This document shows, in pieces, positions 49,410 to 57,870 of a DNA stretch of 64,000 bases. Made by a program: the position numbers and the translations under genes. Within the stretch, counting starts at the first letter, position 1. Each line of letters starts with the position of its first letter. The notes under the pieces are model-generated. The model saw nothing but the letters and a program-made list of their open reading frames with translations, ran no database searches and was not told where the DNA came from. The stretch is from CAVQHY01 sp963712465 (GTDB lineage Bacteria > Actinomycetota > Thermoleophilia > Gaiellales > Gaiellaceae): NCBI GenBank assembly GCA_963712465.1, contig CAVQHY010000006.1:248001-312000 (forward strand). The letters run 5' to 3'.

Positions 49410-50909
49410 GTGAGCGTCGTCCGGTCCGAGTCGGCCGCCCAGGGCGCGGTCACGGCCGCTCGGCCGCGGACGAGGCCCGCGAGGTTCCACCTTGCGCTTA
49501 CAGGCATCGCAGTGGCAGCGCTTGCCCTTGGTGCGGCAGCGCTGACGCGAGAGCCACTCTGGGACGACGAGCTTGCCAGCGTGGCGCTCGTCGGGCGCCC
49601 GCTGAACGAGTTCGTGCAGGAGCTTCCCCTCGAGCACAACGGCATGCTCTTCCACTTCGCGCTCTGGCCGGTCGTGGCGCTCGGCGGGACCTCGGAGTTC
49701 CTCCTGAGATCGCCGTCGCTGCTCGCGTTCGTCGCCGCGGTCGTGCTCTGCGCGCTCGTCGGTGCCCGGCTCGCCGACCGGCGGGTGGGCCTGTGTGCCG
49801 CTGCCCTGCTGGCGGTCAGCCCGCTCGCGCTACCGCTCGTGCAGCAGGTGCGGATGTACGGGTTCGCGCTCCTCTTTGCCCTGCTGGCGGTCTGGGCGCT
49901 CCTCCGTGCGCTCGAGCATCCGAGCCGGGGACGGTGGGCCCTCTACGCCGTCAGCGTCGCTCTTGCCGGCTACTCGCACGACTTCGCTCTCCTGACGGTC
50001 GTCGCGCATCCGCTGCTCGTCTGGCGGGAGGGCCCGAAGGCCAGACGGGCGTTTGCCCTCGCCCTCGCGGCCGCTGCCATGCTGCTCGTGCCGCTGGCGA
50101 TCGTCGTCGCGAAGGACTGGGGCTCCGATCCGATCTACTGGCTCCCCGAGCCGCGGCTCCGTGTCCTGTACGACACGGCGAAGGCGTTCGCGGGATCTGC
50201 GGCGGGTGTTGTTGTGGCGACCGCGGTGCTCGTCGCCGGCGCGGTCGTCCTGCTCGTTCGGCGCGATCGACCGCGACCGCGAGGGATCGGGGCGGTTCCG
50301 TTCCTTGCCGTCTGGCTCGTGGGGCCGTTCGCGATCCTGTTTGCGGCCTCGTTCGCGAAGCCGCTCCTCCTGCCCCGGTACCTGCTGCCGAGCGTGCCTG
50401 CGCTCTGCCTTCTGCTCGCGGTCGCGCTCGGCCTGCTCGGCTGGCGTGCCGGCTCCGCTCTCGCCGCGATCCTGATCGCCGTCTTTGCTCTCCAGGCCGT
50501 CCGAGACGAGGTGGAGGTCGTCAACACGGACTGGCCCGCGCTCGGCCGGAGCCTGGATGCTCGGTGGAATCCCGGCGAGCCGGTGCTGATCGTCGAGCCG
50601 CTGCTCGAGAACTTCACGTCGAACGCGAACATGGTCGCGTACTACACCCCGCGACTCGGGTTTGATCGCGGCCGGCTCTTCTGGGCGCGTGACCAGGTCG
50701 AGAACCTTCCGAGCCCGCTCGGGCGGCTCGATCCCGCCCTCTCCGACGCGGAGATCGCGGCGCTTGCCCGAGGGAGACCCGCGGTCTGGCTGGCCGTGCA
50801 GGGGCCGGAAGGATACGATCTCGCGCGCATCGCGGATGCGACCGGGTGCAGCGACGTCGAGCGCTCCGACTACCGCGGCGCCGCCCTCCTCCGTCTCGCG
50901 AGCTGCTGA
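49410..50909 (+). CDS. GT-C-like membrane protein (GT39/ArnT-like)
   Basis: A 499-residue protein with about 11 hydrophobic helices. The first loop is TREPLWDDELASVALVGRPLNEFVQEL, in which DDE resembles the catalytic acidic residues of GT39-type transferases; HNGMLFHFALWPV and the arginine-bearing VQQVRMYGFALLF are also in place for this family. The C-terminal soluble region of about 110 residues includes TPRLGFDRGRLFW. GTG 49410 is chosen from the promoter spacing. It probably transfers a sugar from polyprenyl phosphate outside the membrane. Confidence 0.75.
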   Translation: MSVVRSESAAQGAVTAARPRTRPARFHLALTGIAVAALALGAAALTREPLWDDELASVALVGRPLNEFVQELPLEHNGMLFHFALWPVVALGGTSEFLLRSPSLLAFVAAVVLCALVGARLADRRVGLCAAALLAVSPLALPLVQQVRMYGFALLFALLAVWALLRALEHPSRGRWALYAVSVALAGYSHDFALLTVVAHPLLVWREGPKARRAFALALAAAAMLLVPLAIVVAKDWGSDPIYWLPEPRLRVLYDTAKAFAGSAAGVVVATAVLVAGAVVLLVRRDRPRPRGIGAVPFLAVWLVGPFAILFAASFAKPLLLPRYLLPSVPALCLLLAVALGLLGWRAGSALAAILIAVFALQAVRDEVEVVNTDWPALGRSLDARWNPGEPVLIVEPLLENFTSNANMVAYYTPRLGFDRGRLFWARDQVENLPSPLGRLDPALSDAEIAALARGRPAVWLAVQGPEGYDLARIADATGCSDVERSDYRGAALLRLASC

Positions 50910-50928
50910 CCCACATGGAACGAGGCCG

Positions 50929-51990
50929 TTGCGAGTCTTGATCACGGGCGGTGCCGGGTTCGTCGGCTCCAGCCTCGCCGTGCAGCTCGCCGCACGCGGC
51001 GCCTACCGGGACGTCGTCGCGCTCGACAACCTGAGGCGGCGCGGCTCCGAGCTCAACCTCGCACGTCTCCGCGAGGCGGGGGTGCGGTTCGTGCACGGCG
51101 ACGTGCGCAACGCCGAAGACCTTGCTGGCCTGGGCGACCTCGACGCGATCGTCGACTGCTCGGCCGAGCCGTCGGTGCTCGCCGGCTCGGACGGCGTCAC
51201 CGCCTACGTGTTCGGCGCGAACCTCGTCGGCGCCTACAACGCCCTCGAGCTCGCGCGCACGCAACAGACGCAGTTTCTCTTCCTCTCGACGAGTCGCGTC
51301 TACCCGGTGGCGGCACTGGGGTCGCTTGCGCTGCGGGAGGAGGACACCCGCTTCGTGCTGGAAGAGAAGCAGGCGCTGATCGGGGCTTCGGGTCGAGGGA
51401 TCGGCGAGTCGTTTCCGCTCGAGGGCGCACGCACGCTCTACGGGGCGACGAAGCTCGCGGCCGAGCTCCTGATCGCGGAATACGCGGACTCGTTCGGCGT
51501 CTCCGCTGTCGTGAACCGCTGCGGCGTCGTCGCCGGGCCCTGGCAGATGGCCACGAGCGAGCAGGGGGTCTTCGCACACTGGCTGATCAGCCACTACTTC
51601 GATCGGGAGCTTCGCTACCTCGGCTACGGCGGCCGCGGCAAGCAGGTGCGCGACCTGCTCCACGTGGACGACCTCGTCGATCTCGTCCACGATCAGCTCT
51701 CGCGCCCGGCGCACTGGGCCGGTCTCACCTGCAACGTCGGCGGCGGGGTCTCCTGCTCGCTCTCCCTGCTCGAGACGACCGAGCTGTGCCGCGAGCTGAC
51801 GGGCCGCCGGCCGTCCGTGACCGGGAGCGACGAGGGCCGGCCCGGAGACGTTCCCGCGTACATCTCCGACTGCACGCGTCTGTTCGCTCACACCGACTGG
51901 CGCCCGCGCAGGACGCCGCGGCGGATCCTCGAGGACGTCTTCGAGTGGGTGCGCGCGAACGAGGACGCCGTGCGCTCGACGCTCACCTGA
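50929..51990 (+). CDS. CDP-paratose/tyvelose epimerase-like SDR, first of a tandem pair
   Basis: A 353-residue extended SDR starting at TTG 50929 (no in-frame ATG nearby; a GAGG lies upstream). The NAD loop VLITGGAGFVGSSLAVQLA starts at residue 4; the active site has FLSTSRVYPV and the catalytic YGATK (about 166-170). YLGYGGRGKQVRDLLHVDDLVDLV matches the RfbE/TyvD motif. The family epimerises C2 of CDP-3,6-dideoxyhexoses, but other substrates are possible. It is coupled to the second SDR at 51990. Confidence 0.75.
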   Translation: MRVLITGGAGFVGSSLAVQLAARGAYRDVVALDNLRRRGSELNLARLREAGVRFVHGDVRNAEDLAGLGDLDAIVDCSAEPSVLAGSDGVTAYVFGANLVGAYNALELARTQQTQFLFLSTSRVYPVAALGSLALREEDTRFVLEEKQALIGASGRGIGESFPLEGARTLYGATKLAAELLIAEYADSFGVSAVVNRCGVVAGPWQMATSEQGVFAHWLISHYFDRELRYLGYGGRGKQVRDLLHVDDLVDLVHDQLSRPAHWAGLTCNVGGGVSCSLSLLETTELCRELTGRRPSVTGSDEGRPGDVPAYISDCTRLFAHTDWRPRRTPRRILEDVFEWVRANEDAVRSTLT

Positions 51991-53063
51991 TGGCGACCGC
52001 GCTCGTCACGGGCTCGGGGGGGCTGGTCGGCTCCGACGCCGTTCGCAGCCTCGTCGAGGCCGGGTTCGACGTCGTCGGCGTCGAGAACGACATGCGCGCG
52101 CGCTTCTTCGGTCCGGAGGCATCGACCGATCGGGTCAGCGAGCGCCTCGAGGTGACGTATCCCGACCGGTTCCAGCGAGTCGACCTGGACGTCCGCGACG
52201 CCGACGGAATCGACCGGCTGGTCGCCCGCCACGGGCGAAGTCTCGAGCTCGTGATCCACGCGGCGGCCCAGCCCTCGCACGACTGGGCGGCGACGGAGCC
52301 GCTCGTCGACTTCGACGTCAACGCGCGAGGCACGCTCGTCCTGCTCGAGGCGCTGCGCAGGCACGCATCCGCGGCGACCTTCGTCTTCCTCTCGACGAAC
52401 AAGGTCTACGGCGATACGCCGAATCGGCTCCCGCTCGTCGAGTCCGCCACCCGTCTCGACCTTCCCGAAGATCATCCCTACTACGACGGCGTCGACACGT
52501 CGATGGGCGTCGATCGATGCCTGCACTCGCTCTTCGGTGTCTCCAAGGCCTCGGCGGATCTCCTCGTCCAGGAGTACGGTCGCTACTTCGACATGCCTAC
52601 GGTCGCGTTTCGGTGCGGCTGCATCACGGGGCCGAACCATGCCGGCGCGCAGCTCCACGGGTTTCTCTCCTACCTGATGCGCTGTACCGTTGCCGGGCGC
52701 CCGTATACCGTCTTCGGCTACGGCGGCAAGCAGGTGCGCGACAACATCCACAGCTCCGATCTCGCCCGCGCGTTTCTCGCGTTCCACTCGAGCCCGCAGG
52801 CGGGCGCCGTCTACAACATGGGTGGCGGGCGCGCCTCGAGCTGCTCGATGCTCGAGGCGATCGCGTCCTGCGAGCGCATCGCCGACCGCTCCCTCGTCTG
52901 GAGCCTCAGCGAGGATGCGCGTAAGGGAGACCACCGCTGGTGGATCAGCGACGTCTCGGACTTCCAGCGCGACTATCCGTCGTGGTCGCCGAGCTACGAC
53001 GTCGAGGCGATCCTCGAGGAGATCCACGAGGAGAACGTCGAGCTCTGGAGCTCCGGCCGGTGA
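51990..53063 (+). CDS. CDP-paratose 2-epimerase-like SDR lacking the usual catalytic Tyr
   Basis: A 357-residue extended SDR starting at ATG 51990 (TGATG overlap). TALVTGSGGLVGSDAVRSLVE is the NAD loop; the active-site strand is VFLSTNKVYGDTPNRLP. The YxxxK motif reads FGVSK, so the Tyr is Phe. VFGYGGKQVRDNIHSSDLARAFLAF and YNMGGGRASSCSMLEAIASCERI match the CDP-tyvelose-epimerase-like group. The Phe appears to be a feature of this subgroup rather than damage, and the tandem SDR at 50929 has Tyr. Confidence 0.75.
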   Translation: MATALVTGSGGLVGSDAVRSLVEAGFDVVGVENDMRARFFGPEASTDRVSERLEVTYPDRFQRVDLDVRDADGIDRLVARHGRSLELVIHAAAQPSHDWAATEPLVDFDVNARGTLVLLEALRRHASAATFVFLSTNKVYGDTPNRLPLVESATRLDLPEDHPYYDGVDTSMGVDRCLHSLFGVSKASADLLVQEYGRYFDMPTVAFRCGCITGPNHAGAQLHGFLSYLMRCTVAGRPYTVFGYGGKQVRDNIHSSDLARAFLAFHSSPQAGAVYNMGGGRASSCSMLEAIASCERIADRSLVWSLSEDARKGDHRWWISDVSDFQRDYPSWSPSYDVEAILEEIHEENVELWSSGR

Positions 53064-53860
53064 AACTGTCGGTGCTGATTCCGGCGCGAGACGAGGCCGA
53101 CGTCATCGGGGCGACGCTCTCCGGCCTCGAGCGCCAACTCGAGGCGGAGGGGATCGACTACGAGATGATCGTGGTCGACGATCGGTCGAGCGACGACACC
53201 CCCCGCGTGCTCGAGTCGCTCGCGAAGCGAAATCCGAGGATCCGCTGGATCCGCTCGCCCAACCCCCCGGGGTTCGGCTTCGCCGTCCGCGCCGGGCTCG
53301 ACCGGGTCGAGGGCGACGCCGTCGCGATCGTCATGGCCGACGGCTCCGACTCGCCCGCCGATCTCGTTCGCTACCACAGGCTGCTCGAGGAGGGCTACGA
53401 CTGCGCGTTCGGGTCGCGGTTCGTGAAGGGCTCAGTCGTCCGCGACTATCCGAAGCTCAAGCTCGCGATGAACCGGGCCGCGAACCTCGTCATCCGCGGG
53501 CTGTTCCGCCACGGCTACAACGACACGACCAACGCGTTCAAGGCCTACCGCCGCGAGGTGATCGAGACGGCTCAGCCGCTCCTCTCGAACCACTTCAATC
53601 TGACTGTCGAGCTCCCGCTGAAGGCGATCGTCCGCGGTCACACATACGGCATCGTCCCGATCTCGTGGACGAACCGTGCTGCGGGTCAGTCGAAGCTCGC
53701 CCTGAAGGAGATGGGGAGCCGCTACGTGTTCATCGTCCTTTACGTCTGGCTCGAGCACCACCTGTCCCGGGGCGACTACCGCCGGAGGGAGCGCGAGCCG
53801 GCTTCGGTCGCTCGCGTCCGGCCGAGGCCGGGGCTCCGCGCGCCCGAGTCGGAGTCCTAG
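53060..53860 (+). CDS. Glycosyltransferase family 2 (DPM1-like, no membrane tail)
   Basis: A 266-residue GT2 starting at GTG 53060 (GTGA overlap). LSVLIPARDEADVIGATLSGL, IVVDDRSSDDTPRVLESLA, IVMADGSDSPADLVRYH (DXD-like metal site near residue 93), FGSRFVKGSVV and NHFNLTVELPLKAIVRGHTYGIVPISW are typical of DPM1/polyprenyl-phosphate transferases, but no C-terminal transmembrane segments are evident, as in soluble DPM1. It may make a polyprenyl-phosphate sugar or extend the lipid chain. Confidence 0.85.
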   Translation: MKLSVLIPARDEADVIGATLSGLERQLEAEGIDYEMIVVDDRSSDDTPRVLESLAKRNPRIRWIRSPNPPGFGFAVRAGLDRVEGDAVAIVMADGSDSPADLVRYHRLLEEGYDCAFGSRFVKGSVVRDYPKLKLAMNRAANLVIRGLFRHGYNDTTNAFKAYRREVIETAQPLLSNHFNLTVELPLKAIVRGHTYGIVPISWTNRAAGQSKLALKEMGSRYVFIVLYVWLEHHLSRGDYRRREREPASVARVRPRPGLRAPESES

Positions 53861-53874
53861 CGATTCGTTAGCGG

Positions 53875-55002
53875 ATGCCGGTCGCGAAGACGCTGCTCTG
53901 GCTCTCGGGCGCGGCGCTCGTCTGGACGCACGCCGGCTATCCGCTCGCCGCGGCCGCGCTCGCTCGTCGCCGCGGGCACCCGGTGCTCGAAGCGGACACG
54001 CCGACGGTAACCGTCGTCGTGGCCGCCCACGACGAGGAGACGGTGATCGAGCGCCGGCTCGACAACCTGCTCGCCCTTGACTACCCTCCCGAGCGTCTCG
54101 TCGTCGTCGTCGCCTCCGACGCCTCCGAGGACGGAACCGACGCGATCGTCGAGCGGGTCGCCGCACGTGACCCGCGCGTCCGCCTTCTCCGCTGTCCTCG
54201 GGGCGGCAAGGTCGCCGCGCAGAACCTCGCCTACCGCGAGACCGGCGGTGACATCCTTGCGTTCTCCGACGCCAACGCCACGTGGGCGCACGATGCCCTG
54301 ATGAGGCTCGTCGCCGCCTTCGCCGACCCCGATGTCGCCTACGTCTGCGGCAAGCTCGTCCTGCAGCGCCCCGACGGGACGAACCTCGAGGGCGCCTACT
54401 GGCGCTACGAGCTGTGGCTGCGCGAGCAGGAGTCCCGGCTCGGATCGGTGACGGGCGGCAACGGCTCGATCTACGCCGTGCGGCGCTCCGACTACGTCGA
54501 GGTCGACGCTCGGTTCGGCCACGACCTCTCGCTTCCGTACGTGATGGTGCAGCGTGGGCGCCGGGCCGTCTACGCGGCCGACGCGCTCGCCTTCGAGAAG
54601 CCGTCGCGCGATCTCGAGGACGAGTACCGGCGCAAGGTACGGATGTTCGAGCACTGCTGGGCGATCCTGCTCGAGGGCGGAATGCTAAGCCGGCAACCGC
54701 CGCTGTACGCGCTCGAGCTCGTCTCCCACCGCGTCCTGCGCTACGGAAGCGGCCTCCTGCACCTGGCGCTGCTCGGCTCGAGCGCCACGCTCGCAGCACG
54801 GAGCGCCGTCGCGAGGACGGTGCTCGCCGCCCAGCTCGCCGGGCTCGGGCTGGCTGCTGCGGGTCGTCTCCGCGCACCGATTCCAGGAGCCGGCCTCGCG
54901 TACTACTACGCGCTCGTCACGTGGGCGACGGTCGCTGCGCTCAGGGGGTATCTGCGCCGCGGCGTCCCGGCCGTCTGGGACCAGGCCGAGGGGACGCGGT
55001 GA
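53875..55002 (+). CDS. Membrane-anchored glycosyltransferase family 2
   Basis: A 375-residue protein with an N-terminal membrane segment, a GT2 domain and two or three C-terminal hydrophobic segments. VTVVVAAHDEETVIERRLDNLLALDYP and VASDASEDGTDAIVERVA start the GT-A fold; ILAFSDANATWAHDALMRL carries the DXD near residue 128, and VTGGNGSIYAVRRSDYVEV the processive-type (Q..RW-like) region. This layout resembles BcsA/HasA-type or WcaA-type inner-membrane glycosyltransferases. Start ATG 53875. Confidence 0.82.
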   Translation: MPVAKTLLWLSGAALVWTHAGYPLAAAALARRRGHPVLEADTPTVTVVVAAHDEETVIERRLDNLLALDYPPERLVVVVASDASEDGTDAIVERVAARDPRVRLLRCPRGGKVAAQNLAYRETGGDILAFSDANATWAHDALMRLVAAFADPDVAYVCGKLVLQRPDGTNLEGAYWRYELWLREQESRLGSVTGGNGSIYAVRRSDYVEVDARFGHDLSLPYVMVQRGRRAVYAADALAFEKPSRDLEDEYRRKVRMFEHCWAILLEGGMLSRQPPLYALELVSHRVLRYGSGLLHLALLGSSATLAARSAVARTVLAAQLAGLGLAAAGRLRAPIPGAGLAYYYALVTWATVAALRGYLRRGVPAVWDQAEGTR

Positions 55003-55586
55003 ACCGGGCCGCCGACGTCGTCGGCGGGCTCGCTGGGCTCGCCGTCGCGAGCCCGTTCCTTGCTGCCGCGGCGCTGGCCATCAAGCTCGACGACGGCGGC
55101 CCCGTGCTCTACCGCCAGCGGCGGGTCGGGCTGCACGGCGAGGAGTTCGAGCTGCTCAAGCTGCGCACGATGGTGGTCGGCGCCGAGACGATCGGCGCGG
55201 GCTACGCCGTCGATCGCGGTGATCTCCGGATCACGCGCACGGGCCGCGTCCTTCGGCGCCTCTCGATCGACGAGCTGCCACAGCTCGCGAACGTCGTCCG
55301 CGGCGATATGAGCCTGATCGGGCCGCGCCCGACGCTTCGCTACCAGGTCGAGCGCTACTCGGACCGTCAGCGCCGCCGGCTGGACGTCAAGCCGGGCATC
55401 ACCGGCTGGGCCCAGATCCACGGCCGCGCCGCGCTTCCCTGGGACGAGCGGATCGAGCTCGACGTCTGGTACGTCGAGCACCGTAGCTGGCGCGTCGACC
55501 TCTCGATCCTCGCACGGACGCCGCTCGCCCTCTTCCGCGGCACCTACAAGGGCGCAACCGGGGGCTGGAAGAGCCAGGCCGACTAG
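54999..55586 (+). CDS. Undecaprenyl-phosphate sugar phosphotransferase (priming monotopic PGT)
   Basis: A 195-residue monotopic phosphoglycosyl transferase starting at GTG 54999 (GTGA overlap). It has the membrane-entering helix (GGLAGLAVASPFLAAAALAIKL), RRVGLHGEEFELLKLRTMVVG (catalytic-basic RTM), SIDELPQLANVVRGDMSLIGPRPT with the DE catalytic dyad and the GPRP motif, and KPGITGWAQIHGR. It corresponds to the short WbaP/PglC-type catalytic unit without the N-terminal helices. It transfers sugar-1-phosphate from a UDP-sugar to undecaprenyl phosphate, starting the repeat unit. Confidence 0.92.
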   Translation: MNRAADVVGGLAGLAVASPFLAAAALAIKLDDGGPVLYRQRRVGLHGEEFELLKLRTMVVGAETIGAGYAVDRGDLRITRTGRVLRRLSIDELPQLANVVRGDMSLIGPRPTLRYQVERYSDRQRRRLDVKPGITGWAQIHGRAALPWDERIELDVWYVEHRSWRVDLSILARTPLALFRGTYKGATGGWKSQAD

Positions 55587-55592
55587 TAGCAT
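55587..55592 (+). promoter_or_regulatory. -10 element TAGCAT directly after the PGT stop codon
   Basis: TAGCAT follows immediately the stop codon TAG 55584-55586 and lies 10 bases before ATG 55603. It gives the ATP-grasp gene a possible own start. Confidence 0.4.
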
Positions 55593-55602
55593 CCCGCGGG
55601 CG

Positions 55603-56595
55603 ATGGCACCGGCTGTCCTCTTCACGTGCGCGGGACAACGGGTCGACATCATCACCGCCTTTCGCGACGCGGGCGCGACGGCGATCGCTGCCGACCTCAA
55701 CCCGCTCGCTCCCGCCCTCTACTACGCCGACAGGAGCGTCTCCGTCCCCCGAGTCGACGATCCCGGCTACGTCCCGGCGCTCGCCGGGATCGTCGCCGAG
55801 CACGGCATCAGCCTGCTCGTGCCCCTCACCGACCTCGACCATCGCGTCCTGGCCTCCCGTAGGGTGGAGATCCCGGCGCTCGTCCTACTGCCCGACCTCG
55901 ACGTGATCGAGCGAACGGCAGACAAATGGCGTGCGCACGTGTTCTTCGAGGAGCAAGGGATCCCGTCCCCCGGAACGTGGCTTCCTGACGAGGTTCCCGA
56001 AAACGTGACATTTCCGGTGCTCGTCAAGCCGCGCGAGGGCTTCGGCGCGCGCAACATGTTCCGGGCGCGCGAACGCGCGGAGCTCGAGTTCTTCCTCGGC
56101 TACACGCCGGCCGAGTCGATGGTGCAGGCCGTCTGCACGGGCGAGGAGTTCTCGATCGACGTCTTCTGCGATCTCGGCGGCCGCTGCCTGAACGCGATCC
56201 CGCGGACGATGATCGAGTCGAAGGGCGGCGAATCGATCAAGGGCATGACGATCGCCGACGACGAGCTCGTCGAGTTCGGAGCGCACGTCGCCGAGACGCT
56301 GCGGCTGCGCGGGCCCGCGACCGTGCAGTGCTTCCGGACCGGGCCGGGACGGCACGAGGTGACTGACGTGAACCCTCGGTTCGGCGGCGCCTTCCCGCTC
56401 CCGACCGCCGCCGGGAGCCGCTACCCCGAGCTCGCCCTCGCGCTTGCCGCCGGAGAGCGGCCCGAGCCCCGTCTGGGACAGTTTCGCGCGGGGGTCGTGA
56501 TGACGCGGTTCTTCTCGCACGTCTGCCTGACCGAGAGCGACGACGGGACGCTCGAGCCGGTCACCGAGTCGAGAAGCGCGGTCGGAGAGGACTGA
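55603..56595 (+). CDS. ATP-grasp enzyme (carbamoyl-phosphate-synthase-like)
   Basis: A 330-residue protein. VLFTCAGQRVDIITAFRDAG is the N-terminal lobe; LLVPLTDLDHRVLASRR and RTADKWRAHVFFEEQGIP are the pre-grasp turns; FPVLVKPREGFGARNMF carries the ATP lysine; HEVTDVNPRFGGAFPLPTAAG has the metal-binding acidic residue and Asn. Close in layout to the protein at 67-1092, but not a near duplicate. It follows the priming transferase by 16 bases. A glycan-modifying ligase is an inference. Confidence 0.83.
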   Translation: MAPAVLFTCAGQRVDIITAFRDAGATAIAADLNPLAPALYYADRSVSVPRVDDPGYVPALAGIVAEHGISLLVPLTDLDHRVLASRRVEIPALVLLPDLDVIERTADKWRAHVFFEEQGIPSPGTWLPDEVPENVTFPVLVKPREGFGARNMFRARERAELEFFLGYTPAESMVQAVCTGEEFSIDVFCDLGGRCLNAIPRTMIESKGGESIKGMTIADDELVEFGAHVAETLRLRGPATVQCFRTGPGRHEVTDVNPRFGGAFPLPTAAGSRYPELALALAAGERPEPRLGQFRAGVVMTRFFSHVCLTESDDGTLEPVTESRSAVGED

Positions 56596-56616
56596 GCCCT
56601 GCCCCGGTCGCCGATC

Positions 56617-57870
56617 GTGAGGGCGCTGCTCGGTGTGCTCCTCTTCGCCGCCCTGGCGGCAGCCGGCGTCGGGCTCGGCTTACTCGGCTGGAGGTATCTC
56701 GACCAGGGGGACGGCGAAGGGTCGGCCAGCACGGCAGCGGCGGGGACGGCCGCCGCCGACGCGCAGGGACCGACGCTGACGACAGCGCCCCCTCCGCCCG
56801 AGGCGCGCACGATCGTGTGGCCGGAGTTCGGATTCGACGCGCGCCGCAACAAGGTGTCGCCGTACGGGCACCGACCGCCGTTCAAGCGCGTCTGGGTAGC
56901 CCGGGCGCGGAGCCTGATCGAGTTCCCGCCGGTGATCGCGTACGGGAGGCTCTACGTCGGCACCAACGCGGGGAACGTGCTCGCGCTCGACGCCGCGAGC
57001 GGCAACGTCGTCTGGCGCAAGAACCTGAAGCGATGCATCGCCGCCTCTCCGGCCGTAGGCGACGGCGTCCTCTACGTCCCGCTCATGGACGAATCGCCGT
57101 GCGCTGTCCACGACGAGGAGCAGCCCGGCTACGTCGTTGCGCTCGACGCCGACACGGGCGAGCGGCGCTGGCGGTTCAAGACGGGCGTGAACGAGTCGTC
57201 GCCGGTCCTGAACGGTGGCGTCCTCTACTTCGGGACCTGGGACGGCAGCGTCTACGCCCTCGACACCACGAGCGTGAAGCCGCTCTGGACGTTCGAGACG
57301 AACGACAAGGTCAAGGGGGGCGTGGCGCTGGCTCGCGGCATCCTGCTCGCGCCGTCCTACGACGGCAACCTGTACGCGCTCGACGCCAAGACGGGTGAGG
57401 AGCGCTGGGTCGGCACGCCCGGCACGCCGCTCTACTCGACTCCCGCGGTGGCGGGCGGCCTCGTCTACGTCGGGTCCACCGGCGGGTCGATCTACGCGTA
57501 CGACCTCGAGACGGGAGCGCTCGCCTGGTCGCGCCAGTTCGGAGATGCCGTCTACTCGTCGCCGGCGGTGGCCCGGGGAACGGTCTACGTCGGCTCCTAC
57601 GACGGCAACCTCTATGCGCTCGACGCCAGGACGGGCGAGGAGCGCTGGGCGTTTGCCGCGCAGGGGCCGATCTCCGGCTCGCCGACCGTGATGGGAGGGC
57701 TGGTCTACGTCTCGACGCTCGCCGGCCGGACGTTCGGCCTGGCCGCCCGGACGGGGAAGAGGCGCTGGGCGTTCCCGGCCGGGCAGTACACCCCGATCGT
57801 CGCCGATCCCGAGCGCGCGTATCTCACGGGCTACTCGCGCATCTACGCACTGGAGCCCAAGAGCCGCTAG
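56617..57870 (+). CDS. Membrane-anchored PQQ-like beta-propeller (BamB-like repeats)
   Basis: A 417-residue protein with an N-terminal hydrophobic anchor (about residues 3-25), an Ala/Gly/Thr-rich linker and about seven blades. Repeats such as GRLYVGTNAGNVLALDAASGNVVWRK, GNLYALDAKTGEERW and GNLYALDARTGEERWAF show the PQQ-repeat style. It is probably a cell-surface binding scaffold. Start GTG 56617. It and the downstream minus-strand gene share the four-base CTAG in which each strand ends in TAG. Confidence 0.82.
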   Translation: MRALLGVLLFAALAAAGVGLGLLGWRYLDQGDGEGSASTAAAGTAAADAQGPTLTTAPPPPEARTIVWPEFGFDARRNKVSPYGHRPPFKRVWVARARSLIEFPPVIAYGRLYVGTNAGNVLALDAASGNVVWRKNLKRCIAASPAVGDGVLYVPLMDESPCAVHDEEQPGYVVALDADTGERRWRFKTGVNESSPVLNGGVLYFGTWDGSVYALDTTSVKPLWTFETNDKVKGGVALARGILLAPSYDGNLYALDAKTGEERWVGTPGTPLYSTPAVAGGLVYVGSTGGSIYAYDLETGALAWSRQFGDAVYSSPAVARGTVYVGSYDGNLYALDARTGEERWAFAAQGPISGSPTVMGGLVYVSTLAGRTFGLAARTGKRRWAFPAGQYTPIVADPERAYLTGYSRIYALEPKSR

